Part shown: positions 53,287-62,116 of the stretch, piece after piece
Layout of the letters: every line of letters begins with the position of its first letter
How positions within the stretch are numbered: position 1 is the stretch's first letter
Assembly: GCF_003387165.1 (NCBI RefSeq)
Contig: NZ_QUMW01000010.1
Span: 186,001 to 250,000 of the forward strand
Origin: Jeotgalicoccus halotolerans
GTDB lineage: Bacteria > Bacillota > Bacilli > Staphylococcales > Salinicoccaceae
Direction: 5' to 3'
Length of the DNA: 64,000 nt
Made by a program: the position numbers and the translations under genes
The notes under the pieces: model-generated
What the model was told of the DNA's origin: nothing
Seen by the model: the letters and a program-made list of their open reading frames with translations, nothing else
The model's database searches: none

Positions 53287-55554
53287 ATGTCGTATATACG
53301 CGTGCATGGTGCAAACCAGAATAATTTAAAAAATGTGAGTGTCGATATTCCAAAACATAAATTGACCGTTTTTACCGGACGGTCAGGTTCGGGAAAATCT
53401 TCACTCGTTTTCAGCGTACTGGCCGCAGAGTCAGAGCGTCTTCTGAATGAAACATACTCGAGCTACATTCAGCATCAGCTGACCCAGTATGAAAAGCCGG
53501 ATGTAGACAGAATCGAGAATCTTCCAGTGGCTATGGTCATTAATCAGAAAAAACTCGGCGGCAACTCGCGGTCTACTGTCGGAACAATTTCCGATATATA
53601 TTCATCCGTCCGTTTATTATGGTCTCGTGTCGGTACACCATTTGTGGGGTATTCTAACGTTTTTTCATTCAATAATCCGAGCGGGATGTGCGAACGTTGC
53701 CAAGGGCTTGGTTATGTCGAAGACATTGATTTAAATGAGCTGCTCGATTTCGACAAGTCTCTGAATGAGGATGCGATTAAATTTCCGTCATTCAGACCCG
53801 ACAGCTGGAGGGGCAAGCGTTATTTATACAGCGGCCTGTTCGATAATGATAAAAAACTGAAAGATTATACAGAAGAAGAAATGAATACATTTCTTTATAC
53901 AAAACCGAGAAAAATTAAAAACCCGCCGGATAACTGGCCGCGGACTGCCAAATTTGAAGGGCTGATTCACCGCTTCAGACGTTCGTTTCTTTTGAATGAT
54001 AACTTTGAAAAGAAACGTTTCTTAACGGATGTGGAACGTGTCGTGACCAGTCAGAAATGTCCTGACTGCCACGGTCAGCGTCTTAATGACAAGGTGCTGA
54101 GCTGTAAAATTAACGGGGCGAGTATTGCCGACTTTACTGCATTATCAATCGATGACGCGATTGTTTTCCTGAAAAATTTAGATGATGAAAAAGCGAAGTT
54201 TATCGTTAAACCGCTGCTCGAACAAATGGAAGCTCTCTCTTATATCGGGTTAAATTATCTGACACTCAATCGGGAGACCCCGACGCTGTCAGGCGGAGAG
54301 TCCCAGCGTATCAAGCTCATCCGTCACTTAAACAGTCCGTTGACTGATCTCGTTTATATTATTGATGAACCGAGTGTCGGGCTCCATCCGGAAGATATTG
54401 AAAAAATTAATGAAATTATGCGCTCTATCCGCGATAAAGGAAATACAGTGCTGATTGTCGAACATGATCCCGATGTGATTCATATCGCTGACCATGTTAT
54501 CGACATCGGACCCGGCGCCGGTCAGCACGGCGGGGAGATTATCTTTAACGGCACGTATGAAGAGCTGATGCAGACGGATACGCCGACCAGTCTCGCGCTT
54601 AATAGAACTCATCGGCTGAAAGAAAATCCGCGGCAGGCAGAATCGTTTATAAACCTGAAAAATATCACTAAAAATAATTTAAAAGATGTTTCTGTCGATA
54701 TTCCGGCAGATCTCTTGTCTGTTGTAACCGGTGTAGCGGGGTCAGGTAAAAGCACTCTGATTAAAACTGGCCTTGGCAAATCGGAAGACGCGATATTTAT
54801 AGATCAAAAAGCAGTACAGGCAACCAGCCGTTCCAACTTACTCACTTATATGGATTTATTTGACGAAGTGCGCACCTTTTTCAGTAAACAGACCGGTTTA
54901 AGGAAAAGCATGTTCAGCTATAATTCTGAAGGTGCATGTCCTGAATGCAACGGTAAAGGTGTGATTAAAACAGAATTGGCCTTTATGGCGGACTTTTCAC
55001 AAATATGTGAGGTATGTAACGGTACGCGTTATAAAAAAGAAGTTCTTGAAGCTACAGTAAACGGCTATTCCATTGCCGATGTACTGGCACTGACGGTGGA
55101 AGAAGCTGTTTCCTTGTTTAAAAACAATGAAAAAGTTGTATCGCGTCTGCAAAATTTAGAAGCAACAGGTCTTCAATACATGACGCTCGGGCAGTCGCTC
55201 GACACATTGTCCGGCGGCGAAATTCAGCGTCTGAAACTCAGCCGTTATTTAGATAGTGATGCGAAAGATAAAATATTCATTTTCGATGAACCGACTACCG
55301 GTCTTCACGAAGATGATATTCCAGCTTTGCTGTCGTGTTTTGAACAATTAATAAATCAGCAGAACACCGTCATTCTGATTGAACATAATCTGACGATGAT
55401 GACCCATGCTGACTGGATTATCGATGTTGGTCCCGGTCCAGGCTTAAGAGGCGGTAAAGTACTATACAGCGGGGAACCTGAAGGCTTATTAAATGTAGAG
55501 AATTCAGTTACTAGAGAACATCTTAAAAGATATATAAAAAATTCATCTTTTTGA
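53287..55554 (+). CDS. Short UvrA-like ABC ATPase (excinuclease-related, drug-resistance type)
   Basis: The 755-residue protein has two ABC modules: Walker A GRSGSGKSS, zinc motif CERCQGLGY with CPDCHGQRL, LSGGESQRI, IDEPSVGL; then GVAGSGKST, CPECNGKG with CEVCNGTRY, LSGGEIQRL, FDEPTTGL. At about 755 it is shorter than housekeeping UvrA (about 940), lacking much of the UvrB-binding and insertion domain, as in UvrA2/DrrC-like proteins linked to DNA-binding drug tolerance. The ATG at 53287 is preceded by GAGG. A promoter dyad suggests control. Confidence 0.88.
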   Translation: MSYIRVHGANQNNLKNVSVDIPKHKLTVFTGRSGSGKSSLVFSVLAAESERLLNETYSSYIQHQLTQYEKPDVDRIENLPVAMVINQKKLGGNSRSTVGTISDIYSSVRLLWSRVGTPFVGYSNVFSFNNPSGMCERCQGLGYVEDIDLNELLDFDKSLNEDAIKFPSFRPDSWRGKRYLYSGLFDNDKKLKDYTEEEMNTFLYTKPRKIKNPPDNWPRTAKFEGLIHRFRRSFLLNDNFEKKRFLTDVERVVTSQKCPDCHGQRLNDKVLSCKINGASIADFTALSIDDAIVFLKNLDDEKAKFIVKPLLEQMEALSYIGLNYLTLNRETPTLSGGESQRIKLIRHLNSPLTDLVYIIDEPSVGLHPEDIEKINEIMRSIRDKGNTVLIVEHDPDVIHIADHVIDIGPGAGQHGGEIIFNGTYEELMQTDTPTSLALNRTHRLKENPRQAESFINLKNITKNNLKDVSVDIPADLLSVVTGVAGSGKSTLIKTGLGKSEDAIFIDQKAVQATSRSNLLTYMDLFDEVRTFFSKQTGLRKSMFSYNSEGACPECNGKGVIKTELAFMADFSQICEVCNGTRYKKEVLEATVNGYSIADVLALTVEEAVSLFKNNEKVVSRLQNLEATGLQYMTLGQSLDTLSGGEIQRLKLSRYLDSDAKDKIFIFDEPTTGLHEDDIPALLSCFEQLINQQNTVILIEHNLTMMTHADWIIDVGPGPGLRGGKVLYSGEPEGLLNVENSVTREHLKRYIKNSSF

Positions 55555-55642
55555 GCAGAAACTTAGTATAAAAGTTTTAATTTAGTTAAGATTTAAAACT
55601 GTAACAATATCTCACTAATGCTTACTGGAGGATTTTATCTAT

Positions 55643-56767
55643 ATGAACAATAAATACAAGACTTTATTCGAGAAAGTGACACTTAAAAATGGAGTCGAAT
55701 TAAAGAATAAATTTGCGCTCGGACCTATGACACACATTTCTTCACATGATGACGGTACGGTTTCCGATACTGAAATTGAATATATGCGCCTGCGTTCTAA
55801 AGATGTCGGTCTGTCTATTTCCGCTGCATCAAACGTAAAGGACCTCGGGAAAGCATTCCCCGGCCAGCCGTCAGTGGTCCGCGACTCGGATATAGAAGGA
55901 TTAACACGTCTTGCAGATGCCATGAAAGAAAACGGCGCGAAAGCTATTCTTCAAATCCACCACGGCGGTGCTCAGGCGATTCCGCGTTTAACACCAGGAG
56001 CTGACTCTGCAGGACCGAGTTCAATGACAATGCAGAGTTTTGATGAAACAGAACCGCATGAAGTACGCGAAATTACAGAAGAGGAAATCTTAGAAACAAT
56101 AAAAGCTTTTGGCGAGGCCACAAGAAGAGCCGCTGAAGCAGGATTTGACGGTGTTGAAATACATGGTGCCAACCATTATATTATTCATCAGTTCGTTTCT
56201 CCGTATTTTAATAAGCGTACTGATAAGTGGGGCGAAGATCCTTTTCTGTTCGCAATGGAGATTGTCGACGCAGTAACAAAAGCCAAAGAGAAATATGCTG
56301 AAGATGATTTCATCATCGGCTACCGTTTCTCACCTGAAGAGAAAGAAACTCCTGGTATCCGCATGGAGACTACAAAAGAGCTGATCGGCAAGCTGGTTGA
56401 AAAACCAATTGATTATTTACACGCTTCACTAAGCGAAGTGCATTCTGAGACACGTAAAGGAAAATATAAGGATATCGAACGTATAGAATTACTTCATCAG
56501 TGGATTGACGGCCAGATGCCGCTCATTGGAATCGGTTCAGTCTTTACTGCAGACCAGGCACTCCGTGCAATAGAAGAAGGTAATATGGAAATGATTGCGC
56601 TCGGCAGAGTTTTACTGCTCGATTACAATTTTATCAGTAAAATTAAAGAAGGCAGAGAAGATGAAATCTTTGAATACTTTGACCGGGACAGAGAAGATAA
56701 ATACGACCTTCCTGAATTATTATGGGGGCAGCTCGACAAAGGGTTTTACCCGATGCCGAAAAAATAA
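55643..56767 (+). CDS. NADH-dependent flavin oxidoreductase (Old Yellow Enzyme family)
   Basis: The 374-residue TIM-barrel FMN enzyme has KFALGPMTHISS, LQIHHGGAQA, GVEIHGANHYIIHQF (His/Asn substrate residues) and a late GIGSVFTADQALRAIEEG and LGRVLLLDYNF phosphate-binding region. It reduces enones, nitroesters or similar electrophiles. The site GGAGGATT is present. It is likely in its own unit, with a terminator following. Confidence 0.92.
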   Translation: MNNKYKTLFEKVTLKNGVELKNKFALGPMTHISSHDDGTVSDTEIEYMRLRSKDVGLSISAASNVKDLGKAFPGQPSVVRDSDIEGLTRLADAMKENGAKAILQIHHGGAQAIPRLTPGADSAGPSSMTMQSFDETEPHEVREITEEEILETIKAFGEATRRAAEAGFDGVEIHGANHYIIHQFVSPYFNKRTDKWGEDPFLFAMEIVDAVTKAKEKYAEDDFIIGYRFSPEEKETPGIRMETTKELIGKLVEKPIDYLHASLSEVHSETRKGKYKDIERIELLHQWIDGQMPLIGIGSVFTADQALRAIEEGNMEMIALGRVLLLDYNFISKIKEGREDEIFEYFDRDREDKYDLPELLWGQLDKGFYPMPKK

Positions 56768-56778
56768 ATAAGATACAA

Positions 56779-56816
56779 AAATATCCCGGACATAAAAAGT
56801 CTGGGATGTTTTATAT
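56779..56816 (+). terminator. Terminator after the OYE gene
   Basis: The stem ATCCCgGAC/GTCtGGGAT with an ATAAAAA loop is followed by a T-rich tract. Confidence 0.75.
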
Positions 56817-56887
56817 TTAAAACTCTTTTTATACTTCGCTTTAAGATTCCAAGATAAAAAAGCTTAAAACCCCATCATAGAGCCGTT

Positions 56888-56924
56888 ATAACACATAGCG
56901 TTATTTTGTAACGCTATGTGTTAT
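56888..56924. repeat. Dispersed TAACGC palindrome, paired copy as perfect 16-bp inverted repeat
   Basis: Arms ATAACACATAGCGTTA and TAACGCTATGTGTTAT are exact reverse complements around TTTTG. The right arm contains the stop codon of the MutS-like gene (56914-56916). Confidence 0.85.
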
Positions 56925-58536
56925 CTACTTTATTCCTCGATTCTTTATACACTTTCTCTGGAAATCCATATAACCTTAGTAATTCAATAGCATTGGAGCT
57001 TGTTGCAATACCGTCTTTAAGTTTGTAATCAAATTCGATATCATCATCAAGAAGTTCCTCACTGAAATGATAGAAGTCAAACTCGCCAATCAGTAAATCT
57101 GTTAGCTCCATATCATGTGTTGCCGCAATCAAATAAAGGTTCTCTTTCTCATGCAGATATCTTAAAAGAGCCTCACCCGCAGCTAGTCTTTCTACCGTAT
57201 TAGTTCCTTTAAATATTTCATCAATAATACAGTAAACCTTTCCTTCAAAATCTTCAACTTCATCAACAATCCGCTTCAATGCTTTCACTTCACTGATAAA
57301 ATAGCTGTCTCCTTCGATAACGCTGTCTGTAATTTCCATCGAAGATATTACTTTACCTGGTGTGTATTTAAATAATTCACTTGTGGAAGTGTTCAGTCCG
57401 TTACTCGTTATGACATTCACGCCGAGCGCTTTCATAAATGTTGATTTGCCCGCTGCGTTTGAGCCCGTCAGCAGAATATCATTCGCAAACTTCAAATCAT
57501 TATCTACAGCAGCCACTACAAGCGGGTGATATAGTCCTTCAGTCTGCAAATACGAAGCTTCTTCTCTTTCCGGAAGAGAGTAATACGGCAGTGTTTCTCT
57601 CCACATTGCCAGGCTGTAATGAAGATCAAGCTCAGCTGTGTAATGCCATCCTTCTTTATAAAGCTCATGGTTTTTGTTAATCGTACGATTGAACAGATGA
57701 TACAAATGATAATCTACTAAGAACATTAATTTAAAGGCAGAGAAAGCTTGAACAGCCATATTCATTTCTCCTGCGCTGTCGTCGTTAACAAAAAGAGGAC
57801 TCATTAACGACAGCCGCTTCAGACCTTTACTGTTGAATTTCGAATCTAATTTACCCGCAGTAACAATAATATTGATAGCATAAAAAATATCTGTGTAATC
57901 AAACCCGGTTCCGCCTTTATGCTTATGAGATAAGTAAGCATTAATTACAAATCCTGAAAGGATAGTCAGTAAAGATATGTAAGGATTGATAAAAAATAAA
58001 AACACGCCGATAATCGGCATAAATGAAAACAGTATAAATATCGGATGATATTGTTTCACCGGCACTAATTCATACATAAACTTACTCGTGTTAGAATTTC
58101 CCGATTTCCCAAGCTTCGCTAAGCGGTATGAGATCTTTTCACGAAAGTCAGCATCGTGTTTTATTTTATGCAATAAGTCTTCATTTATAACATTCTTTTC
58201 TGTTGAATTGCGCAGCACTGCATAGAGAAGCTCCGTTCCTATCGTTGTAAATGTATAATTTATCTTCGCCATCAATTCGCTTATATCGAGATCATTCCAA
58301 GTTTCATCATCCACAACGTTTCTGTCAGCAGTATATTCATTTTCCATAATATTAACGAAATAGTTATGATAATGAATATAATATTCTGCAGTTGTCTTCA
58401 GTCTTTCCTGTCTGTACCACAGAGTCTTAACAACTTTCTTCAGTTTAAAGAACTCATATATTTTTATTACCAGGGAAATAATTATAATTAAACTCATTAC
58501 AGTGATAAAAAGATAGAGCAGTTGAATAATAATCAC
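56914..58536 (-). CDS. Membrane-anchored MutS-like ATPase (MutS-related family)
   Basis: The 540-residue protein has an N-terminal helix (about 3-28), two more helices (about 166-186 and 188-202), a helical core, and a C-terminal MutS ATPase domain: Walker A TGSNAAGKST at 357-366, a Glu-containing Walker B IIDEIFKGTNTVER near 437-450, and AATHDMEL. The mismatch-recognition domain is absent. Similar proteins occur across Firmicutes with unknown function. The start is GTG at 58536 with a weak site, so it is uncertain. The 3' end lies inside the repeat. Confidence 0.82.
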   Translation of the reverse strand: MIIIQLLYLFITVMSLIIIISLVIKIYEFFKLKKVVKTLWYRQERLKTTAEYYIHYHNYFVNIMENEYTADRNVVDDETWNDLDISELMAKINYTFTTIGTELLYAVLRNSTEKNVINEDLLHKIKHDADFREKISYRLAKLGKSGNSNTSKFMYELVPVKQYHPIFILFSFMPIIGVFLFFINPYISLLTILSGFVINAYLSHKHKGGTGFDYTDIFYAINIIVTAGKLDSKFNSKGLKRLSLMSPLFVNDDSAGEMNMAVQAFSAFKLMFLVDYHLYHLFNRTINKNHELYKEGWHYTAELDLHYSLAMWRETLPYYSLPEREEASYLQTEGLYHPLVVAAVDNDLKFANDILLTGSNAAGKSTFMKALGVNVITSNGLNTSTSELFKYTPGKVISSMEITDSVIEGDSYFISEVKALKRIVDEVEDFEGKVYCIIDEIFKGTNTVERLAAGEALLRYLHEKENLYLIAATHDMELTDLLIGEFDFYHFSEELLDDDIEFDYKLKDGIATSSNAIELLRLYGFPEKVYKESRNKVDNT

Positions 58537-58734
58537 CTTTCTCTCAGATGTCTAATTAACTATTAATAATTTTATCATTAATATAAATATATACGAAATT
58601 ATTACTGTAAAGTTATAAATCAAATAAAATATTTATAAACTGTCCAACTATTCCGGATAGTTGATTTTATATATAACCGCCGTGTTCCTTGTGATATATT
58701 AAGTTAGATATTTATAGATGAGGAGGAATTGGAC

Positions 58735-59469
58735 ATGGTGCTGTTTGGAACTATCGTAGATGCCCTGGCTATTATTTTAGGCAGCTTCATCGGTTTGTTT
58801 TGGAGAAACATTAATGAAAATATGAAATCAACCATTCTCCAGGCTTTGTCTATTACCGTACTCGTCATCGGAATTGATATGGCCCTAGAAGCCAACAGTA
58901 TACTTATTATCGTTGTTGCGAGCCTGGCACTTGGTTCCATGTTGGGTGAAAAATGGGATATTGAAGATAAAATGAATCACTTCGGCATCTGGCTCGAAAC
59001 AAAAACCGGAGCAACAGAAGGCGGAGCAGCTGCTGCCTTTGTTACCGCTACATTAGTGTATGTCGTCGGAGCTGTCAGTATTATCGGTGCTCTCGACAGC
59101 GGACTCAGAAATGATCACACCGTACTGCTGACAAAAGCTTTAATCGACGGGGTGCTCGCTATTTTCCTGACATCCACCATGGGTGTTGGTATTATGTTCT
59201 CAGCCATCTCTGTCTTTCTGTTTCAGGGAGCTATCGCCTTATCAGCCTCTCAAATCAACCGCTTCATCCAGCCTGATCTGATGGATGATATTATTATCGC
59301 GATTACAGGCACTGGCGGTGTAATGATTATTGCGATTGGGATCAGACTGCTCGGTCTGATGAATATAAGAGTCGCGAATATGCTGCCTGCGATATTATTT
59401 ACAGTACTATTCGTAGTCATTCAATATTACTGGGAAACAATCAGTTTGTTCTTTGTACAGATGTTTTAG
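58735..59469 (+). CDS. DUF554 family membrane protein
   Basis: The 244-residue protein has about six to seven transmembrane helices and the DUF554 (YdfK-like) start LFGTIVDALAIILGSFIGLF, then LGSMLGEKWDIE and FLTSTMGVGIMFSA. Function unknown. ATG 58735 follows AGGAGG by eight bases. A NUDIX gene lies 20 bases downstream and may be co-transcribed. Confidence 0.88.
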   Translation: MVLFGTIVDALAIILGSFIGLFWRNINENMKSTILQALSITVLVIGIDMALEANSILIIVVASLALGSMLGEKWDIEDKMNHFGIWLETKTGATEGGAAAAFVTATLVYVVGAVSIIGALDSGLRNDHTVLLTKALIDGVLAIFLTSTMGVGIMFSAISVFLFQGAIALSASQINRFIQPDLMDDIIIAITGTGGVMIIAIGIRLLGLMNIRVANMLPAILFTVLFVVIQYYWETISLFFVQMF

Positions 59470-59489
59470 TCTACGGGGAGTGGTGCAAT

Positions 59490-60077
59490 ATGGAAAACGA
59501 ACTTCTTAAGATATTTGATTCTGAAGGAACATTAAAAGGGACAGCTTCAAGGGTTGAAGTACACCAAAAAGGTCTTTGGCATGAAACATTTCATTGCTGG
59601 TTCCTAAGTAAAGAAGACGGCAGAATCTTCATCCACTTTCAGCTTCGAAGTCCTGACAAGAAAGACTTTGCAAATATGTTAGATATTACAGCAGCTGGAC
59701 ATTTAAATTCTGATGAAAACGTTAAAGATGGTGTCCGGGAAATTAAAGAAGAACTGGGTATTAGTCTTACACTAAACGATTTAATTTATACAGGTGCAGT
59801 ACCGGATGAAATTATTATTGATGATTTTATCGACAGAGAACTATGCCATGTATTTATATATAAGATTCCGGAAAATACCACACCTGATTATGTATTTATG
59901 GATGCCGAGGTATCTGATATTTTCAAAATTGAATTGCCTGTGTTTGAAAAACTGTGGTCTGAAGAATTATACTCGAGCAATATTAAAGATAAACTGATTA
60001 GCAGAGCTAATTTTGTTCCGCATGAGAACAGCTATATAACCTTTGTCATAAATAGTATCAAACAGTATGCTCTTTAA
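59490..60077 (+). CDS. NUDIX hydrolase
   Basis: The 195-residue protein has a complete NUDIX box (GHLNSDENVKDGVREIKEELGI, the G-x5-E-x7-REUxEExGU pattern) and the isopentenyl-diphosphate-isomerase-like flanks (HETFHCWF). It hydrolyses a nucleoside-diphosphate-linked or related pyrophosphate; the substrate is unknown. The site GGGGAGTGG supports the ATG. It is followed by a 20-bp palindrome. Confidence 0.9.
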   Translation: MENELLKIFDSEGTLKGTASRVEVHQKGLWHETFHCWFLSKEDGRIFIHFQLRSPDKKDFANMLDITAAGHLNSDENVKDGVREIKEELGISLTLNDLIYTGAVPDEIIIDDFIDRELCHVFIYKIPENTTPDYVFMDAEVSDIFKIELPVFEKLWSEELYSSNIKDKLISRANFVPHENSYITFVINSIKQYAL

Positions 60078-60080
60078 TTC

Positions 60081-60100
60081 ATCTGAAATTAATTTCAGAT
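60081..60100. terminator. Palindrome after the NUDIX gene, possible weak terminator
   Basis: ATCTGAAATTAATTTCAGAT is a perfect 20-base dyad. There is no clear T-run, so terminator function is uncertain; it lies just upstream of the met promoter. Confidence 0.4.
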
Positions 60101-60106
60101 TCCGTC

Positions 60107-60135
60107 TTGACATTAATTCTGCTGTGTCCTATAGT
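60107..60135 (+). promoter_or_regulatory. SigA-type promoter of the metNIQ operon
   Basis: A perfect -35 TTGACA (60107-60112), 17-base spacer and -10 TATAGT (60130-60135). Transcription would begin about 60142, 25 bases before the SAM aptamer. Confidence 0.85.
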
Positions 60136-60165
60136 TAGTTTAAATTAAATAATCAAATAACTTAT

Positions 60166-60267
60166 TTTCTTATCAAGAGAGATGGAGGGACTGGCCCTGT
60201 GAAATCTCGGCAACAGACTTAATGTACTGTGCCAAATCCTGTAGCATCATGCTAAAAGATGAGAAGA
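60166..60267 (+). ncRNA. SAM-I riboswitch (S-box)
   Basis: The S-box core is present: CTTATCAAGAGAGATGGAGG, GACTGGCCCTGTGAAA, TCGGCAAC, the GTGCCAAATCCTG core and the closing GATGAGAAGAG, whose strand can instead pair with the terminator. It controls metNIQ: SAM binding favours termination. Confidence 0.97.
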
Positions 60268-60280
60268 GCGAATATACATC

Positions 60281-60320
60281 GGCCTCTTCTTATATTTTAA
60301 GAAGAGGTTATTTTCTTTTT
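60281..60320 (+). terminator. SAM-riboswitch terminator
   Basis: The stem CCTCTTCTTA/TAAGAAGAGG (60283-60307) is followed by TTATTTTCTTTTT. Its left arm is complementary to the 3' strand of the aptamer P1, the anti-terminator partner. Confidence 0.92.
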
Positions 60321-60340
60321 CAGGAATGTATATCTGGTTT

Positions 60341-60380
60341 TTTAAAAAAAACACCTGTTATATACTGGTGTATTTTTATT
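60341..60380 (+). terminator. Second terminator-like hairpin in the met leader
   Basis: An A-run, stem ACACC/GGTGT (60351-60371) and T-rich tail ATTTTTATT lie between the S-box terminator and metN. It could be a tandem terminator or mRNA stabiliser. The stem is only five GC-containing pairs, extended by A-T pairs. Confidence 0.5.
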
Positions 60381-60428
60381 ACATTTTTTAATTCATACTA
60401 TTTAACTATGTTTAAGGGGCGTTTTTTA

Positions 60429-61457
60429 ATGATTGAGTTTATCGATGTAGATAAAACGTATCCAGGCATCGAAGCACCAGTTCATGCTCTGGATAATATT
60501 AATTTCAAAGTCGATGCCGGAGAAATATACGGTGTCGTCGGATACAGCGGCGCAGGAAAAAGTACTTTGATCCGCTGTGTCAACCAGCTGGAAAGTGTTA
60601 CAGAAGGGAAAGTTATAGTCGACGGTAAAGATTTAACTTCACTCACACCGTCAGAACTGAGAGTAATAAAAAAACGAATCGGTATGATTTTTCAGCATTT
60701 TAATCTTTTAAATTCAAAAACGATATATACGAATGTTGCTATGCCGCTAATTTTAAATAAGACACCGAAAAATGAAATCAAAGCGCGTGTTACTGAACTG
60801 CTTGATTTTGTCGGCCTGTCGGATAAAGCGTCACAGTATCCAGACCAGTTGTCCGGAGGCCAAAAGCAGCGTGTCGGTATTGCCCGGGCACTTGCAACCA
60901 ATCCGTCAATTCTGCTGTGTGATGAAGCAACGTCTGCATTGGATCCGCAGACAACAGAGTCCATACTCGAACTCCTTAGAAAGATTAATAAGGAATACAA
61001 TATTACAATCTTGCTGATTACTCACGAAATGTCCGTTATCCGCGATGTTTGTCATAAAGTTGCAGTAATGGAGAACGGTAAAATTATTGAACGCGGCTCT
61101 GTCTTCGATGTTTTTTCTAACCCTGAAACAGAAACCGGCAGACGGTTTGTTAATACAGTGATGCAGACAGAGCTGCCGAATTACGTGCAAGACCTGGTGC
61201 AGGAAAGCGACGGTCAGTATATTTACAGAATCAATTTCATTAATCAGCTCGCAGTGAAACCGTACCTATCACAAATCAGCAAGCTTTACGATTTAAATGT
61301 GAATGTGCTGTTCGGCAATATCACTGAGCTGCAGGGTATACCGTTTGGCAATTTAATCGTTCAGTTCGACGGTTCAGCCCCCGAACTCGAAAAAGCATTA
61401 CTTTATTTAGAAGAAAACAATGTTCATTACAGTGAGGTGAATACATATGCTGGTTAG
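60429..61457 (+). CDS. metN: Methionine ABC transporter ATP-binding protein
   Basis: The 342-residue protein has Walker A GYSGAGKST, signature LSGGQKQRVG, Walker B ILLCDEATSAL, an H-loop and the C-terminal NIL (ACT-like) regulatory domain (about 255-342). It powers D/L-methionine import. ATG 60429 follows AAGGGG; the longer open frame would include the riboswitch and its terminator. It overlaps metI by 11 bases. Confidence 0.96.
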   Translation: MIEFIDVDKTYPGIEAPVHALDNINFKVDAGEIYGVVGYSGAGKSTLIRCVNQLESVTEGKVIVDGKDLTSLTPSELRVIKKRIGMIFQHFNLLNSKTIYTNVAMPLILNKTPKNEIKARVTELLDFVGLSDKASQYPDQLSGGQKQRVGIARALATNPSILLCDEATSALDPQTTESILELLRKINKEYNITILLITHEMSVIRDVCHKVAVMENGKIIERGSVFDVFSNPETETGRRFVNTVMQTELPNYVQDLVQESDGQYIYRINFINQLAVKPYLSQISKLYDLNVNVLFGNITELQGIPFGNLIVQFDGSAPELEKALLYLEENNVHYSEVNTYAG

Positions 61458-62097
61458 CTGGAATACAATACTGGGGGCATTTTTAGAAACCGTGCAGATG
61501 GTCAGTATTTCGTTTATTTTCTCGATTATACTCGGGCTGCCGCTCGGCATTCTGTTATACGTCACTAGACCCGGTCAGATTTTAGAAAATAAAGCTGTTT
61601 TTACAATACTGAATGCAGTGATTAATGTCTTCAGATCACTGCCGTTCATCATCCTGCTTGTGGCAATAATTCCGGTTACAAAATTTATCGTAGGAACTTC
61701 TATCGGAACCGAAGCTGCGATTGTACCGATGGTTTTCTTTGCCGGACCTTATATCTCAAGGCTCGTGGAGAGTTCTCTGCTTGAAGTCGACGAAGGAGTA
61801 CTGGAAGCGGCCGATGCGATGGGAGCAACACCAATGCAGACAATTATAAAATTCGTTCTTCCGGAAGCTCTCGGTTCTCTCATTGTAAATTTCACTATTT
61901 CCATTATAGGCCTGGTCGGTGCATCTGCCATGGCCGGCACGGTCGGAGGCGGCGGCATCGGGGACCTGGCAATCACGTACGGTTACCAAAGATTCGATAC
62001 GATCACAATGCTGATTACAGTCGTCATATTAATTATTATGGTGCAGGGTCTGCAGTCAGCAGGCAACAAGCTCGCAAGAGTTGTAAGAAGAAGATAA
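61447..62097 (+). CDS. metI: Methionine ABC transporter permease
   Basis: The 216-residue permease has five helices and the MetI motif of coupling EAADAMGATPMQTIIKFVLPEAL. It starts MLVSWNTILGAFLETVQM. It works with MetN and MetQ in the membrane. The GAGGTG site is inside the end of metN. Confidence 0.95.
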   Translation: MLVSWNTILGAFLETVQMVSISFIFSIILGLPLGILLYVTRPGQILENKAVFTILNAVINVFRSLPFIILLVAIIPVTKFIVGTSIGTEAAIVPMVFFAGPYISRLVESSLLEVDEGVLEAADAMGATPMQTIIKFVLPEALGSLIVNFTISIIGLVGASAMAGTVGGGGIGDLAITYGYQRFDTITMLITVVILIIMVQGLQSAGNKLARVVRRR

Positions 62098-62116
62098 TAA
62101 CAGGAGGATATAAATT

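Noticed and set aside
53287-55554. Housekeeping uvrA
   Set aside because: About 190 residues too short, with the insertion and UvrB-contact region reduced, and no uvrB next to it.
60222-60428. Long N-terminal extension of metN
   Set aside because: The extension is the S-box aptamer and its terminator read as protein; the ATG at 60429 has its own ribosome site and the family start.
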